A stretch of 39,422 nt of DNA. It comes from Kordia sp. Lineage in GTDB: Bacteria > Bacteroidota > Bacteroidia > Flavobacteriales > Flavobacteriaceae. The first letter of the stretch is position 1, and every line of letters begins with the position of its first letter. A program made the position numbers and the translations under genes. Shown piece by piece: positions 8,841-18,335 of the stretch. The notes under the pieces are model-generated. The model ran no database searches. It was given only the letters and a program-made list of their open reading frames with translations, and was not told the origin of the DNA. The stretch is taken from NCBI RefSeq assembly GCF_022447245.1, contig NZ_JAKVBC010000043.1, forward strand, positions 1 to 39,422. Reading direction: 5' to 3'.

Positions 8841-10055
8841 ATGAAATTTAATCCCGCAAATAACATTCAAGATTTACAATATTTTGGGGAATTTGGAGGA
8901 GTCAATCCTTCGATCTCTGACTCATCTACCTACACATTTTTGTCAGCAAAAACAATGTTTGATACGTTTGAAGGCAATGCGGATGGTTGCTATTTATATT
9001 CACGACATACATCTCCAAGCAATTTGTATTTAGGAGAAGCACTGGCGGCTATGGAAGGTACAGAAACTGCTAACGTTTCTGCTTCCGGAATGGGCGCTAT
9101 TACTCCTGTATTATTACAATTGTGTAAAAGTGGCGATCATATTGTGTCTAGCAGAACAATTTACGGAGGAACCTATGCTTTTTTAAAGAATTTTATACCA
9201 CGATTCAACATTGAAACTTCTTTTGTAGATATTACTAAATTGGACTTAGTAGAAGCTGCTATTACACCAACTACAAAAGTATTGTATTGTGAAGCTGTGA
9301 GTAATCCACTATTGGAAGTTGCAGATATTGCAGCACTTTCAAAATTGGCAAAAAAATATAACCTTCAGCTAGTCGTAGACAACACCTTTTCTCCTCTGTC
9401 GATTGCACCTGCAAAGTTAGGAGCTGATATCGTGATTCATAGTTTAACTAAGTTTATTAATGGCGCGAGTGATACTGTTGGTGGTGTTGTGTGTGCTTCA
9501 CAAGCATTTATTGATCAATTGCGCAATGTAAATGATGGTGCTGGTATGTTGCTAGGTTCAACAATGGATAGTTTGCGTGCTGCTTCCGTATTAAAAAATT
9601 TACGAACGCTACATATTCGCATAAAGTTACATAGTACTAATGCTATGTATTTGGCAAAAATGTTTGAAGCAGATGGATTAAAAACGGTATATCCAGGATT
9701 ACCATCGCATCCATCCCATAAAGTATTTAAAAACATGATGAATGTCGATTATGGTTTCGGGGGTATGTTAACCATTGATGTTGGTTCTATTGACAAAGCC
9801 AATGATTTGATGGAATTAATGCAACAAAAAAATTTAGGGTACCTAGCAGTGAGTTTAGGTTTTTATAAGACACTATTTAGTGCGCCAGGCACTTCAACTT
9901 CTTCGGAAATTCCAGAAGATGAACAAGCAGCAATGGGTTTAACAGATGGCTTAATTCGTTTTTCTGTCGGATTGGATAACGATATCCAACGAACGTATAC
10001 CATCATGCGTGAATGTATGGAAGAGCTCGGCATACTAAATCCTATTTTGAGCTAA
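8841..10055 (+). CDS. Methionine gamma-lyase / trans-sulfuration PLP enzyme
   Basis: 404 residues of the Cys/Met metabolism PLP family (PF01053). The Schiff-base lysine is Lys194 in HSLTKFINGASDTVGG; SASGMGAI (80s) and EAVSNPLLEV (151-160) are the phosphate- and cofactor-binding regions, and VVDNTFSP carries the ring-contacting Asp. The sequence is nearest the methionine gamma-lyase group (releases methanethiol, ammonia and 2-oxobutyrate) but cystathionine lyase or synthase activity cannot be excluded. A TTG at 8820 is in frame; the ATG at 8841 fits the family N-terminus. Divergent Lrp regulator upstream, terminator downstream. Confidence 0.88.
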   Translation: MKFNPANNIQDLQYFGEFGGVNPSISDSSTYTFLSAKTMFDTFEGNADGCYLYSRHTSPSNLYLGEALAAMEGTETANVSASGMGAITPVLLQLCKSGDHIVSSRTIYGGTYAFLKNFIPRFNIETSFVDITKLDLVEAAITPTTKVLYCEAVSNPLLEVADIAALSKLAKKYNLQLVVDNTFSPLSIAPAKLGADIVIHSLTKFINGASDTVGGVVCASQAFIDQLRNVNDGAGMLLGSTMDSLRAASVLKNLRTLHIRIKLHSTNAMYLAKMFEADGLKTVYPGLPSHPSHKVFKNMMNVDYGFGGMLTIDVGSIDKANDLMELMQQKNLGYLAVSLGFYKTLFSAPGTSTSSEIPEDEQAAMGLTDGLIRFSVGLDNDIQRTYTIMRECMEELGILNPILS

Positions 10056-10084
10056 GCAAACTCCCTTTGAACTTACCTTCATTA

Positions 10085-10116
10085 AAGGAAACTGTTAGAA
10101 AGCAGTTTCCTTTTTT
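10085..10116 (+). terminator. Terminator of the PLP lyase gene
   Basis: A perfect 10-bp stem, AAGGAAACTG (10085-10094) with CAGTTTCCTT (10103-10112), an 8-nt loop and a T-run to 10116. It lies 30 nt after the stop. Confidence 0.85.
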
Positions 10117-10223
10117 ATTTTCTGACATATTGAAAGCAAAGAAATAATTCATACGCTTATGAACGTGTTTGCACACATTTGTCAATTTTGTAAATCTTTG
10201 TCTCGATTGAAAGAGAATTACAA

Positions 10224-13200
10224 CTATTTTTTTAGGACTTCTAGAATATGCTCTATACGTTTTTGTTGATCTTTGAGTTGTTGTTTTAATAACTCTATTT
10301 CTTGTGATTGTTTTTGAATGATCTCAGTTTGTTCTTGGGTAGCCTTTATCAAATGTGGAACCAATCCTGTATAATTTACCGCTTTAAACAATACTTCGCT
10401 GTGTGGTTTTTCAACTCCCGTTTTTACCATATCTTCCTCAGCCTCGGGTTGTATGGCTTTTTTTACCAATTCTGGAAAAACAGTTTCCAATTCTTCTGCA
10501 ATGACTCCTACCTGTTCGCCCTCAGGCAACTGCATGTAGGCATAGGTATCGGTATTATACCTGTAGGTCTTGATGTCTAATTGATTCAATTTATCTAAAG
10601 AAGAATAAGAAATATCCTGTATCTTGTTTTTAAGCAATCGTGCAGAAGGTAAGTACGCACCCGTGGCATAGACGTCTCCTGAAAAAAATCCTGCATAATT
10701 GACAGAAGCACCTGAGGCTCTTGCATATATCCCGTATGCTGTAGCAGCAGCATTATTTTGTGCAATATTATAAGAACCATAAGCTACACCACTGGTTCCT
10801 GTATATTTTAATCCAACATTGTAAGCACCATAAACCGAAGAAGTCAAGGCGCCACTATACCTATTCACTCCAACATTATAAGTTCCATATACAACTCCAT
10901 TACTAGTGGAGCCCGAAACTTTTTCCACTCTTCCATAGATTCCATAAATTGGTGATACTCCTGAACCTGTATATCTATGATCAAAAAAGAGTCCAGCTCC
11001 TCCACTAGATCCTGCATTGTCATGATCTATAAATATGGAATTTTGATATGAATCATTGTCAATATAAAGTGGATATGGCGTAATGTTCGCTCCAATTGTG
11101 ACATTTCCTGAAGTTTTAAATACATTATTTCCTGAAATATTCCAATCGTTATCATTCGTGACAGGTATTTGCCATGATGCATTTCCGAAAGTATCTGAGG
11201 TAAGCACCCTGCCTGAACCGGGATTACCTCCTCGAATTCGAACACGTCCATTGACATCAAGGGTTTGGGTTGGATTAGCAATATCAATACCCACACTATT
11301 TAAACTCGCATCTACAGAAAGAGTGGACCCGTCTACTAATAGATCCCCATTATTATCAGCTTGCAACTCCAAAGTTGTGTTGGTATTCGTAATAATTTCA
11401 TCTCCATCTATTCGCAATGAACCACCTATTTGTAAAGCTCCACTATTGGTCACTGGAGTAGCATCAGCAACATTAGGAACATCTATATAGTTTTTCACAG
11501 TCATTCTACCATCGGTCGTAAGTGACATCGCGCCATCACTTTGAAGATCATTTGCATCTCTAAATACCCAACCTCTGTCATCATCTTCATTCATGGTAAA
11601 CGTAGTTGCCCAATCATTTAAAAAACCGAAAGTCATAGCTTCATGCATTCCAATGGTGTATAAGTTTGAATCGAATACACGTAGCTTATCATATGTACTG
11701 GTTGCAGTAGTGGCTAAGTATTCCACATTTGTGATTAGATTGTTATTTAAATCTAGCGATGTAGTTGCCGTATGATTACCTAAATTATCTGCAAAAGTAT
11801 TACTATTTACCCAACTCAATGTTCCTGCTCCATTGGTTTGTAATACATGATTTGCTGGACCATCAAAGGTTGGAAATTGATATTGATTGTTGATGTCAAA
11901 TGTACCGTTTACCCGTAATAAGTTGGTGTCAAATTCTCCATAAATCAATGGAGAACTAGAACTTGTATTTTCAATATAAAGGCGATTGCTATTTAGCTCA
12001 GAATACCCAGCATCGGCACCAATAAATACATTTCCTGATTTTGAATGCAATATACTTCCGTGACCTGCATTATATCCAATGAAGACATTATTATCTCCGC
12101 CTATTACATTATATGCACTTCGCCTTCCTATGGAAATATTAGCGTCACCAGTTACCAAGTTAATCAAAGCTGCTGATCCAAGAGCAGTATTATAGTTTCC
12201 CGTAGTGTTATATTGTAAAGCTGATAAACCAATAGCTGTATTTTCAACTCCTGTGGTATTTACGGAAGCCGCAGCTCTTCCCAATGCTGTATTAAAATTC
12301 CCTGTGGTATTTAATTGTAAAGCTCCAACACCTATAGCTGTATTAGAGATTCCAGTGGTATTATTTACAAGTGTCTGCCCTCCTAAAGCGGCATTAAATT
12401 GTCCCGTAGTATTATCTTCTAATGACAAATAACCGATGGCTGTATTAAAAGAGCCTGTATTGGCATATAAAGATCGGTATCCTATGGATGTATTTTCGGT
12501 ATTTGCCACACCACTATGACCAGCATTATCTCCAATGTAGATATTAAAATTGGATGTTAAGTCATCATTTTCTCCCGCGTTAGTTCCGATAAATACCGAA
12601 TTACCTGTGTTTGAAACTTCTATTTGTCCTTTTGTAGTTATTCGTACTTTTTCAGTATTGTTAGTTCTTATAGCCAAATCATTTGCATCGGAAGTTCCTA
12701 CAAAATTAATTGCTGGATTAGTTCCGGAATTACCAGTAACGGACCAATCATTTGAAGAAGAAAGAGTTTCCCAAGTCAAAGTTACACTTCCATCGGTTTG
12801 CAACACTTGATTGGCGATACCATCAGTAGTCGGAAATTGATATTGATTGTTAATATCTAGTGTACCGTATATCCGTAATAAGTTGGTGTCAAATTCTCCA
12901 TAAATCAAGGGAGAACTAGAATTTGTATTTTCAATATAAAGGCGATTGCTATTTTGTTCATAATACCCAGCATCTGTACCAATAAAGACACTTCCCGATT
13001 TTGAATGCAGTGTCCCTCCGTGACCTGCATTATTTCCAATGAATACATTATTATCACCGCCTGTTACATTAAATGCACTTCGTCTTCCTATCGAAACATT
13101 TGCATTCCCAGTTCCTAAAGAAAGTAAAGAAAAAGATCCGATCACAGTATTAAAATTTCCCGCGGTATTAGACTGTAAAGCAGATGAACCAATAGCTGTA

Positions 13201-14717
13201 TTAGATTGCCCAAGGGTATTATTTAAAAGTGCTTGTACTCCCACAGCAACATTTAATTGTCCTGTTGTATTATCTTCTAATGACAAATAACCGATGGCTG
13301 TATTAAAAGAGGCTGTATTGGCAAATAAAGATCGGTATCCTGTCGCTGTATTTCCAAAATTTGAAATGCCAGTTCGCCCTGCAAAACTCCCAATGTAAGT
13401 ATTGAAATTAGATGATAAATCATCATTTTCCCCAGCATTGGTTCCTATAAATACTGAACTCCCTGTATTTGAAATTTCTATTTGTCCTTTTGTGGTTATT
13501 CGTACTTTTTCAGTATTGTTGGTTCTGATAGCCAAATCGTTTGCATCGGTAGTTCCAATAAAATTTGTTGTTGGATTGGTTCCTGAATTACCCGTAACAG
13601 ACCAATCATTTGAAGAAGATAAAGTTTCCCAAGTCACTGTTCCACTTCCATCAGTTCGTAAAACTTGATTTGCGATACCATCACTATTTGGAAAACTATA
13701 GGCATCATTGATATTAATAGTTCCATTTTTAAAGACTGTTAGTGCATTACTTCTAGCAGAAGCAGTTCCATTCCCCAAAACAAACAAACGATCAGCGCCA
13801 TCAACTGCTGTTGCAGAATTTGGTACATAGTCTGTGTTATAAGCTCCTAACACGACCTCTCCATAGGAACGTGTAATGACATGATCCCCAAATCCAAGAG
13901 AATAATCACCGTAGGTGTCAACTGTTCTTCCAAAAGCCATAGAATAGGCTGCACGTGTTTCGGCGCTATTTCCAAAAGCAAAAGAATAATCGGCTCCTGA
14001 AAAACTATTAGAATTCAATCCTGATGACCATGAGTAGGGTGCTATAGTTCCTGAATTGAGTCCCATTGCAAAAGAGTAATTTCCACTTGCCTCATTGTCA
14101 CGTCCAAAAACAGTAGTCGCTTCTCCTGATGCTTGATTTCGTCTTCCTCCCGCAAATGAATAAATACCTACATTCGCATCATCCCAACGTGTTCCTTCTG
14201 CATAACCCGCACGAAAAGCAGCTTTATTTGGATTGAAAAACATCCGTGTTCCTTCTCCTGTAATTTCACTATCAATCGCAATTCCATCACCAAAAGTTCC
14301 TGTGACCACAAAACCGTCAGTTCCATCAATTCTGACGGCGCCACTATCTGCGGTTATATTTTTACCATTACCGCCTCCGCCTTGATCATAGGCACTATCC
14401 AAAGTATTTGGTGAAACAGAGGCTCCCAAGACGATGGTCCAAGAAGTACTATTATTATTCCAAAAATAAAATCCCCTTGGTTCAGAACCATTCCCAGTCA
14501 CAAAGACCATCATTCCATCTTGATCTACACCCGGATTTGTACTAGGAAACTCATCGATTCTTGGTATAAGAATCCCATCGATTGTAGAAGGAGCGGCACT
14601 GTTACTCGCAGATATATCTAATTGTGCCTTAGGATCTGTGTTCCCTATACCAACTTGCGCACATAAAGTGTAGCAGAAAAAGAACATGAATATTAAACTA
14701 AATTTTGATGTTTTCAT
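10224..14717 (-). CDS. Giant secreted Peptidase_S74 'tail fiber domain' protein
   Basis: 1497 residues. A Sec signal (MKTSKFSLIFMFFFCYTLCAQ) leads into VGIGNTDPKAQLDIS, the common opening of Bacteroidota S74 proteins. Then come YadA-head-like repeats (SFAFGNSAETRAAYSMAFG), a long tandem duplication (11872-13689) of NTTGxxNTAxG units with VFIGTNAG and SIGRRSA modules, a further beta-rich stalk, and a C-terminal intramolecular chaperone domain from about residue 1360 (SARLLKNKIQDISY...YRYN...QVGVIAEELE) ending in a coiled coil. S74 domains trimerise and self-cleave in phage fibres; here a trimeric surface fibre or adhesin is inferred. No phage genes are nearby. Two palindromes sit just upstream. 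Confidence 0.85.
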   Translation of the reverse strand: MKTSKFSLIFMFFFCYTLCAQVGIGNTDPKAQLDISASNSAAPSTIDGILIPRIDEFPSTNPGVDQDGMMVFVTGNGSEPRGFYFWNNNSTSWTIVLGASVSPNTLDSAYDQGGGGNGKNITADSGAVRIDGTDGFVVTGTFGDGIAIDSEITGEGTRMFFNPNKAAFRAGYAEGTRWDDANVGIYSFAGGRRNQASGEATTVFGRDNEASGNYSFAMGLNSGTIAPYSWSSGLNSNSFSGADYSFAFGNSAETRAAYSMAFGRTVDTYGDYSLGFGDHVITRSYGEVVLGAYNTDYVPNSATAVDGADRLFVLGNGTASARSNALTVFKNGTININDAYSFPNSDGIANQVLRTDGSGTVTWETLSSSNDWSVTGNSGTNPTTNFIGTTDANDLAIRTNNTEKVRITTKGQIEISNTGSSVFIGTNAGENDDLSSNFNTYIGSFAGRTGISNFGNTATGYRSLFANTASFNTAIGYLSLEDNTTGQLNVAVGVQALLNNTLGQSNTAIGSSALQSNTAGNFNTVIGSFSLLSLGTGNANVSIGRRSAFNVTGGDNNVFIGNNAGHGGTLHSKSGSVFIGTDAGYYEQNSNRLYIENTNSSSPLIYGEFDTNLLRIYGTLDINNQYQFPTTDGIANQVLQTDGSVTLTWETLSSSNDWSVTGNSGTNPAINFVGTSDANDLAIRTNNTEKVRITTKGQIEVSNTGNSVFIGTNAGENDDLTSNFNIYIGDNAGHSGVANTENTSIGYRSLYANTGSFNTAIGYLSLEDNTTGQFNAALGGQTLVNNTTGISNTAIGVGALQLNTTGNFNTALGRAAASVNTTGVENTAIGLSALQYNTTGNYNTALGSAALINLVTGDANISIGRRSAYNVIGGDNNVFIGYNAGHGSILHSKSGNVFIGADAGYSELNSNRLYIENTSSSSPLIYGEFDTNLLRVNGTFDINNQYQFPTFDGPANHVLQTNGAGTLSWVNSNTFADNLGNHTATTSLDLNNNLITNVEYLATTATSTYDKLRVFDSNLYTIGMHEAMTFGFLNDWATTFTMNEDDDRGWVFRDANDLQSDGAMSLTTDGRMTVKNYIDVPNVADATPVTNSGALQIGGSLRIDGDEIITNTNTTLELQADNNGDLLVDGSTLSVDASLNSVGIDIANPTQTLDVNGRVRIRGGNPGSGRVLTSDTFGNASWQIPVTNDNDWNISGNNVFKTSGNVTIGANITPYPLYIDNDSYQNSIFIDHDNAGSSGGAGLFFDHRYTGSGVSPIYGIYGRVEKVSGSTSNGVVYGTYNVGVNRYSGALTSSVYGAYNVGLKYTGTSGVAYGSYNIAQNNAAATAYGIYARASGASVNYAGFFSGDVYATGAYLPSARLLKNKIQDISYSSLDKLNQLDIKTYRYNTDTYAYMQLPEGEQVGVIAEELETVFPELVKKAIQPEAEEDMVKTGVEKPHSEVLFKAVNYTGLVPHLIKATQEQTEIIQKQSQEIELLKQQLKDQQKRIEHILEVLKK
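11872..12831 (-). repeat. S74 protein internal duplication, unit 2 (960 bp)
   Basis: Second copy in protein order of a long in-frame tandem duplication. Boundaries are set on the shared word GGAAATTGATATTGATTGTT at the left ends of the copies. Compared with unit 1 it is 102 bp (34 codons) longer, equal to two extra 51-bp NTTG...NTA.G modules. Divergence is spread along the copy, so the duplication is not very recent. Confidence 0.8.
12832..13689 (-). repeat. S74 protein internal duplication, unit 1 (858 bp)
   Basis: First copy in protein order. Anchors such as the codons for SSSNDWSVTGNSGTNP lie exactly 858 bp from their counterparts in the next unit. Blocks for RTNNTEKVRITTKGQIE, VFIGTNAGENDDL and LYIENT..SSPLIYGEFDTNLLR are nearly identical between copies, whereas the NTTG-module array differs in number and sequence. 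Confidence 0.8.
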
Positions 14718-14724
14718 TGTAAAT

Positions 14725-14752
14725 TATTTTAGTTAAATATTTAACTAAAATA
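14725..14752. promoter_or_regulatory. 28-bp perfect palindrome upstream of the S74 gene
   Basis: The half-site TATTTTAGTTAAAT (14725-14738) is followed directly by its exact reverse complement (14739-14752). It ends 8 bp before the ATG of the S74 protein, so in the transcript it would be a hairpin at the start codon, and in DNA a two-fold symmetric operator. Which of these it is cannot be told. Confidence 0.5.
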
Positions 14753-14771
14753 TAATAACCCAATCAGCTAG

Positions 14772-14787
14772 ATACAAAATTTTGTAT
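14772..14787. promoter_or_regulatory. 16-bp perfect palindrome ATACAAAATTTTGTAT
   Basis: A second perfect palindrome, 20 bp from the 28-bp one and in the same 99-bp gap between the YdjM-type gene and the S74 gene. Its sequence is different, so it would be a distinct site. Possible operator. Confidence 0.4.
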
Positions 14788-14816
14788 AATTCAGTCATAT
14801 TACTGTATAGTTAGTA

Positions 14817-15851
14817 TCACTTTCCTTTAACACGTTCCCAAAAAATTTTTAAAACATCCCATATAGTTGTATCATTATCAAATCTTGGTCTTCGCATAGT
14901 GTTCATGTTAAGCCGATTACCATCTTCATAAATTGTAAACGAGAATACTGCTGAATTTCCGTTTCCAGTATCAATCGATGGGTAACGCAAATCACTATAC
15001 GTATATGTTCCATCTTCTTGTTTCTCTAAATTGTAATAATAATTACTAAACCAAGCTAAGCTTGCCAAGTCTGAATTTGATTTCGAAATTAAATCGTGAT
15101 TCTTGGGAATCGTTTTCCAATCAGTAAATACATCTTTTGTATCAAATAAAGAATAATAAGCTACATGATAATCGGTTTCTGTTTCAGCAATTCCGTACCA
15201 TAAAATATTGTTTAAAATACTGGCTTCTGTATTGTATCTTTTATATTCTATACCTTGTTCCGCCATCGATTTTTCAAATACCGAATTGATGTAGAATTTA
15301 TTTACAATTGTAAATAGCATATATACCGAACTAATTCCAAGACCTAACTTTAACCAAAATTTACGTTTCGGATTTCTTCTTTTAAAAAACATAAGTACTA
15401 TCAAACAGATCAAAAAAGGCAATGTATACGCTGGATCTGCTACTGAAATATTACTAAAAGCTACACGATAATCCATAAAAGGCAAAAATAATTGTGTTCC
15501 GTATCCTGTAAAGCAATCTAAAAGTGGATGTGTAAAAATGGACAAGAAAAACAACCATGTCCATTCTTTTCGTGTTGTAGTTCCGTTTCGTTTCCCTCGA
15601 TCATACATCTTATGTACCAACCAACCCAACAAAAAAGCGGCTAAAATTGAAAAAAGTATGGAATGCATAAATCCTCTGTGAAATAAAAAGGCATCAATTT
15701 TATTGCCGTACAACCAATTTCCAATAAAAACATCCAAATCAGGAATGGTTCCTCCTAGAGCACCAAATAACAATGCTTTATTTCCTATTTTCTTTCCCAT
15801 GGCAGCTTCTCCACAGGCAGCTCCAAGTACAACTTGCGTTAACGAATCCAT
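14817..15851 (-). CDS. YdjM-type inner-membrane metal-dependent hydrolase
   Basis: 344 residues. The N-terminus MDSLTQVVLGAACGEAAMG followed by GTIPDLDVF and HRGFMHSILF is the YdjM/PF04307 signature, with His and Asp residues that would bind metal; THPLLDCFTGYGTQLF is a further conserved His/Asp block. Hydrophobic segments at about 62-82, 98-115, 140-160 and 170-190 place it in the membrane; the C-terminal about 150 residues are soluble and specific to this branch. Function is poorly known in the family. A TACCTTTG -7 element lies at 15883-15876 on the minus strand, with no clear TTG partner. Confidence 0.85.
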   Translation of the reverse strand: MDSLTQVVLGAACGEAAMGKKIGNKALLFGALGGTIPDLDVFIGNWLYGNKIDAFLFHRGFMHSILFSILAAFLLGWLVHKMYDRGKRNGTTTRKEWTWLFFLSIFTHPLLDCFTGYGTQLFLPFMDYRVAFSNISVADPAYTLPFLICLIVLMFFKRRNPKRKFWLKLGLGISSVYMLFTIVNKFYINSVFEKSMAEQGIEYKRYNTEASILNNILWYGIAETETDYHVAYYSLFDTKDVFTDWKTIPKNHDLISKSNSDLASLAWFSNYYYNLEKQEDGTYTYSDLRYPSIDTGNGNSAVFSFTIYEDGNRLNMNTMRRPRFDNDTTIWDVLKIFWERVKGK

Positions 15852-15953
15852 AAATTCATACTATTTCTAAGTTTGCAAAGGTACGCAACCAAAATGATTT
15901 GCATACTTGTGTACAAAATCGTAACATTACGCTAGGAAACTAACCTTATAATT

Positions 15954-17627
15954 ATGCAAGAAGAAAACAACATTTCTAAAACTCAGGCAAACGATCAAAC
16001 AATCATTAATAACAAAGAATTAAACATCTGGGAAGCATTGGTTCCCGTTGTTATTTTGATGGGACTATTGGCATACAACATCTTTTTCGTAGAAGATCAA
16101 GAATGGTTTGGTGGTTACACAAACCAGATTATTTTATTGATTGGTGGTGGAGTTGCCATGATTGGAGGTTTTTTAAACAAAGTTTCTATTGGATTAATGC
16201 TGAAAGAAATTTGGGAAAATCTACGCAGTGTATTTGTCCCAATAATGATTTTATTTTTGGTAGGAGCACTTGCAGGGACATGGCTTATTAGTGGAATAAT
16301 TCCCGCCATGGTGTATTATGGATTGCAAGTGTTGAGTCCTGAGATATTTTTGCCAGCTTCTGTTATAATTGCTGCTATTATTTCAATTGCTACAGGAAGT
16401 AGTTGGACAACTTCTGCTACGGTTGGTATTGCCTTGATAGGAATTGGAAGCACTCTAGGAATTCCTGCAGGTATGATTGCTGGAGCGGTAATTTCGGGAG
16501 CATATTTTGGTGATAAAATGTCTCCTTTGAGTGATACTACAAACCTAGCGCCTGCAATGGCTGGAACGGATTTGTTTACGCATATCCGTTATATGACATT
16601 TACTACTGTTCCAACAATTGTAATCACATTGATTGTTTTTGCCATTTTAAGTGCCACCATTAACACCAACGGAGAAGCAGACACTACATTTATACTGGAC
16701 ACCATCAATAATAATTTTAATATTACGCCTTGGTTATTTATTGTTCCATTGGCAGTAATCGCATTAATTCTTTTAAAAGTTAAGCCTTTAATCGCGTTAG
16801 GAACAGGTGTTGTTTTAGCAGCTCTTTTTGCATTGATATTTCAACCAGATGTTTTAAATAAAATTTCTACTTCGAAAACAGAAGTCATTACGAATGCAGT
16901 TTTAACCGATACTAATATTGAAATTCCTAACGAAGAATATGTTGCCACGTTTAGTGAAGCAGAACTAGCAACTATTAATGCTACTAAAGATTTAAAAAAT
17001 ATTTTTAACGATGATGAGGTTAAAAAGATTTATACAAAAGAAGATTTAGCAGCTGTTTTTGCAGGACATTCATTATCTAAAGAAGTGTTAGCTTCAAAAG
17101 CAGGCAATTTAGAAAAATTAATTACCATAAAAAGACTTAAAAAGCTCTTTGGTTCTGGAGGAATGAATGGAATGTTATGGACCATTTATTTGATTATTTG
17201 TGCCATGGTTTTTGGTGGTGTGATGGATGCCATTGGAGCATTGGCAAGAATTACACAATCATTGTTAAAACTGGCGACAAGCATGTTTGGTTTGTTTGCT
17301 AGTACAGTAGCTAGCTGTTTAGGGTTAAACGTTATCGCTTCAGATCAATACTTAGCTTTAGTGATACCTGGAAAGATGTTTAAAAAGGCGTATGAAGATC
17401 GTGGTTTAGCTCCAGAAAATTTAAGTAGAACCTTAGAAGATTCAGGAACGGTAACTTCGGTACTAATTCCGTGGAATACTTGCGGAGCCTATCAATCTGG
17501 TGTATTAGGTGTTGGTGTTGGCGAATATTTTATGTATGCTATCTTTAACTGGTTGAGTCCGTTTACCACACTTTTATTTGCTGCGTTTAAAATTAAAATT
17601 AGACAGTTACAAGGAAAAACAGCGTAA
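15954..17627 (+). CDS. NhaC-family Na+/H+ antiporter
   Basis: 557 residues, about eleven hydrophobic segments, PF03553 type. Conserved stretches include ATGSSWTTSATVGIALIGIG (about 145-165), GAYFGDKMSPLSDTTNLAPA and, near the end, LEDSGTVTSVLIPWNTCGAYQ. It exchanges cytoplasmic Na+ for H+ (or malate/lactate in some relatives). An acidic loop of about 110 residues (300-410) between membrane segments has no assignment. Separate transcription unit closed by a bidirectional terminator. Confidence 0.9.
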   Translation: MQEENNISKTQANDQTIINNKELNIWEALVPVVILMGLLAYNIFFVEDQEWFGGYTNQIILLIGGGVAMIGGFLNKVSIGLMLKEIWENLRSVFVPIMILFLVGALAGTWLISGIIPAMVYYGLQVLSPEIFLPASVIIAAIISIATGSSWTTSATVGIALIGIGSTLGIPAGMIAGAVISGAYFGDKMSPLSDTTNLAPAMAGTDLFTHIRYMTFTTVPTIVITLIVFAILSATINTNGEADTTFILDTINNNFNITPWLFIVPLAVIALILLKVKPLIALGTGVVLAALFALIFQPDVLNKISTSKTEVITNAVLTDTNIEIPNEEYVATFSEAELATINATKDLKNIFNDDEVKKIYTKEDLAAVFAGHSLSKEVLASKAGNLEKLITIKRLKKLFGSGGMNGMLWTIYLIICAMVFGGVMDAIGALARITQSLLKLATSMFGLFASTVASCLGLNVIASDQYLALVIPGKMFKKAYEDRGLAPENLSRTLEDSGTVTSVLIPWNTCGAYQSGVLGVGVGEYFMYAIFNWLSPFTTLLFAAFKIKIRQLQGKTA

Positions 17628-17644
17628 TTGTTTATAACATATAA

Positions 17645-17676
17645 AAAAAGCCTCTGATTATACTCAGAGGCTTTTT
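17645..17676. terminator. Bidirectional terminator between nhaC-like gene and NarL regulator
   Basis: AAAAAGCCTCTGA (17645-17657) pairs exactly with TCAGAGGCTTTTT (17664-17676) around a 6-nt loop. T-runs lie on both strands, so it can serve the plus-strand antiporter and the minus-strand regulator, whose stop is 3 nt away. Confidence 0.9.
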
Positions 17677-17678
17677 AT

Positions 17679-18329
17679 TTATAACAATCGATGCTTTCGT
17701 GCTTTCTCTACTGCTTCTATTTTGTTGTGGACTTGTAGTTTTTTATATATATTTTCAATATGTTTTCGAATGGTAGAAGGTGATACAAATAACTTTTCTG
17801 CGATTATTTGATACCCCAAACCTTTACTCAATTGTTCTAAGACTTCTTTTTCACGCTTACTGAGTTTAATGTTTTCATTTTCTTCATATTGTGGTACTTC
17901 TGCAGTTTGTAATATCTTCAGGGTTTTCATGGCAATACTTGGCGTCATGGTGGCTCCGCCTTTCATTACATCCAAAATTCCTTTATGAAGTTCATCGGCA
18001 GTAGCTTCTTTCAACAAATAACCATTTGCACCAGATTGAATGGATTGTAAAATATTTTCATCGTCGTCAAATACTGTAATCATGACAATTTTAATGCTTG
18101 GAAAACGCTTTTTTATGAGTTGTGTTGCTTCAATACCGTTCATATTAGGCATTTTTATATCCATCAAAATCAAATCGATTTCCTCCTTCTTTTCAAGTTT
18201 CTCCAACAATTCTTTCCCATCTCTAGCGCGAAACATATATTGTAAATCCTCTTTAAAGAATGATAATTTTTCTACCAAAGCATTCGCCAAGAAAGTATTG
18301 TCTTCCGCTATCACAATTTTATAACTCAT
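17679..18329 (-). CDS. NarL/FixJ-family response regulator
   Basis: 216 residues: receiver domain with Asp10 and phosphoacceptor Asp57 (LILMDIKMPNMNG), Thr in MITVFDD, Lys in YLLKEAT, and a C-terminal LuxR-type HTH (about 154-216, KLSKREKEVLEQLSKGLGYQIIAEKLFVSPSTIRKHIENI region). It follows the TPR kinase after a 6-nt gap and is its cognate partner by position. Target genes unknown. Confidence 0.93.
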   Translation of the reverse strand: MSYKIVIAEDNTFLANALVEKLSFFKEDLQYMFRARDGKELLEKLEKKEEIDLILMDIKMPNMNGIEATQLIKKRFPSIKIVMITVFDDDENILQSIQSGANGYLLKEATADELHKGILDVMKGGATMTPSIAMKTLKILQTAEVPQYEENENIKLSKREKEVLEQLSKGLGYQIIAEKLFVSPSTIRKHIENIYKKLQVHNKIEAVEKARKHRLL

Positions 18330-18335
18330 ACCAAA

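Noticed and set aside
12205-13668. Several plus-strand open frames of 75-90 codons
   Set aside because: They are complementary-strand shadows of the repeated S74 coding sequence and recur because the repeats do.
11872-13689. CRISPR-like array of repeated units
   Set aside because: The repeats are in frame within a protein-coding gene, 51 bp and about 900 bp in period, with no constant repeat alternating with unique spacers and no cas genes.
10224-14717. Prophage tail-fibre gene
   Set aside because: The S74 domain is shared with phage fibres, but the protein has a Sec signal and a typical Bacteroidota surface-protein N-terminus, and no phage structural genes are adjacent.
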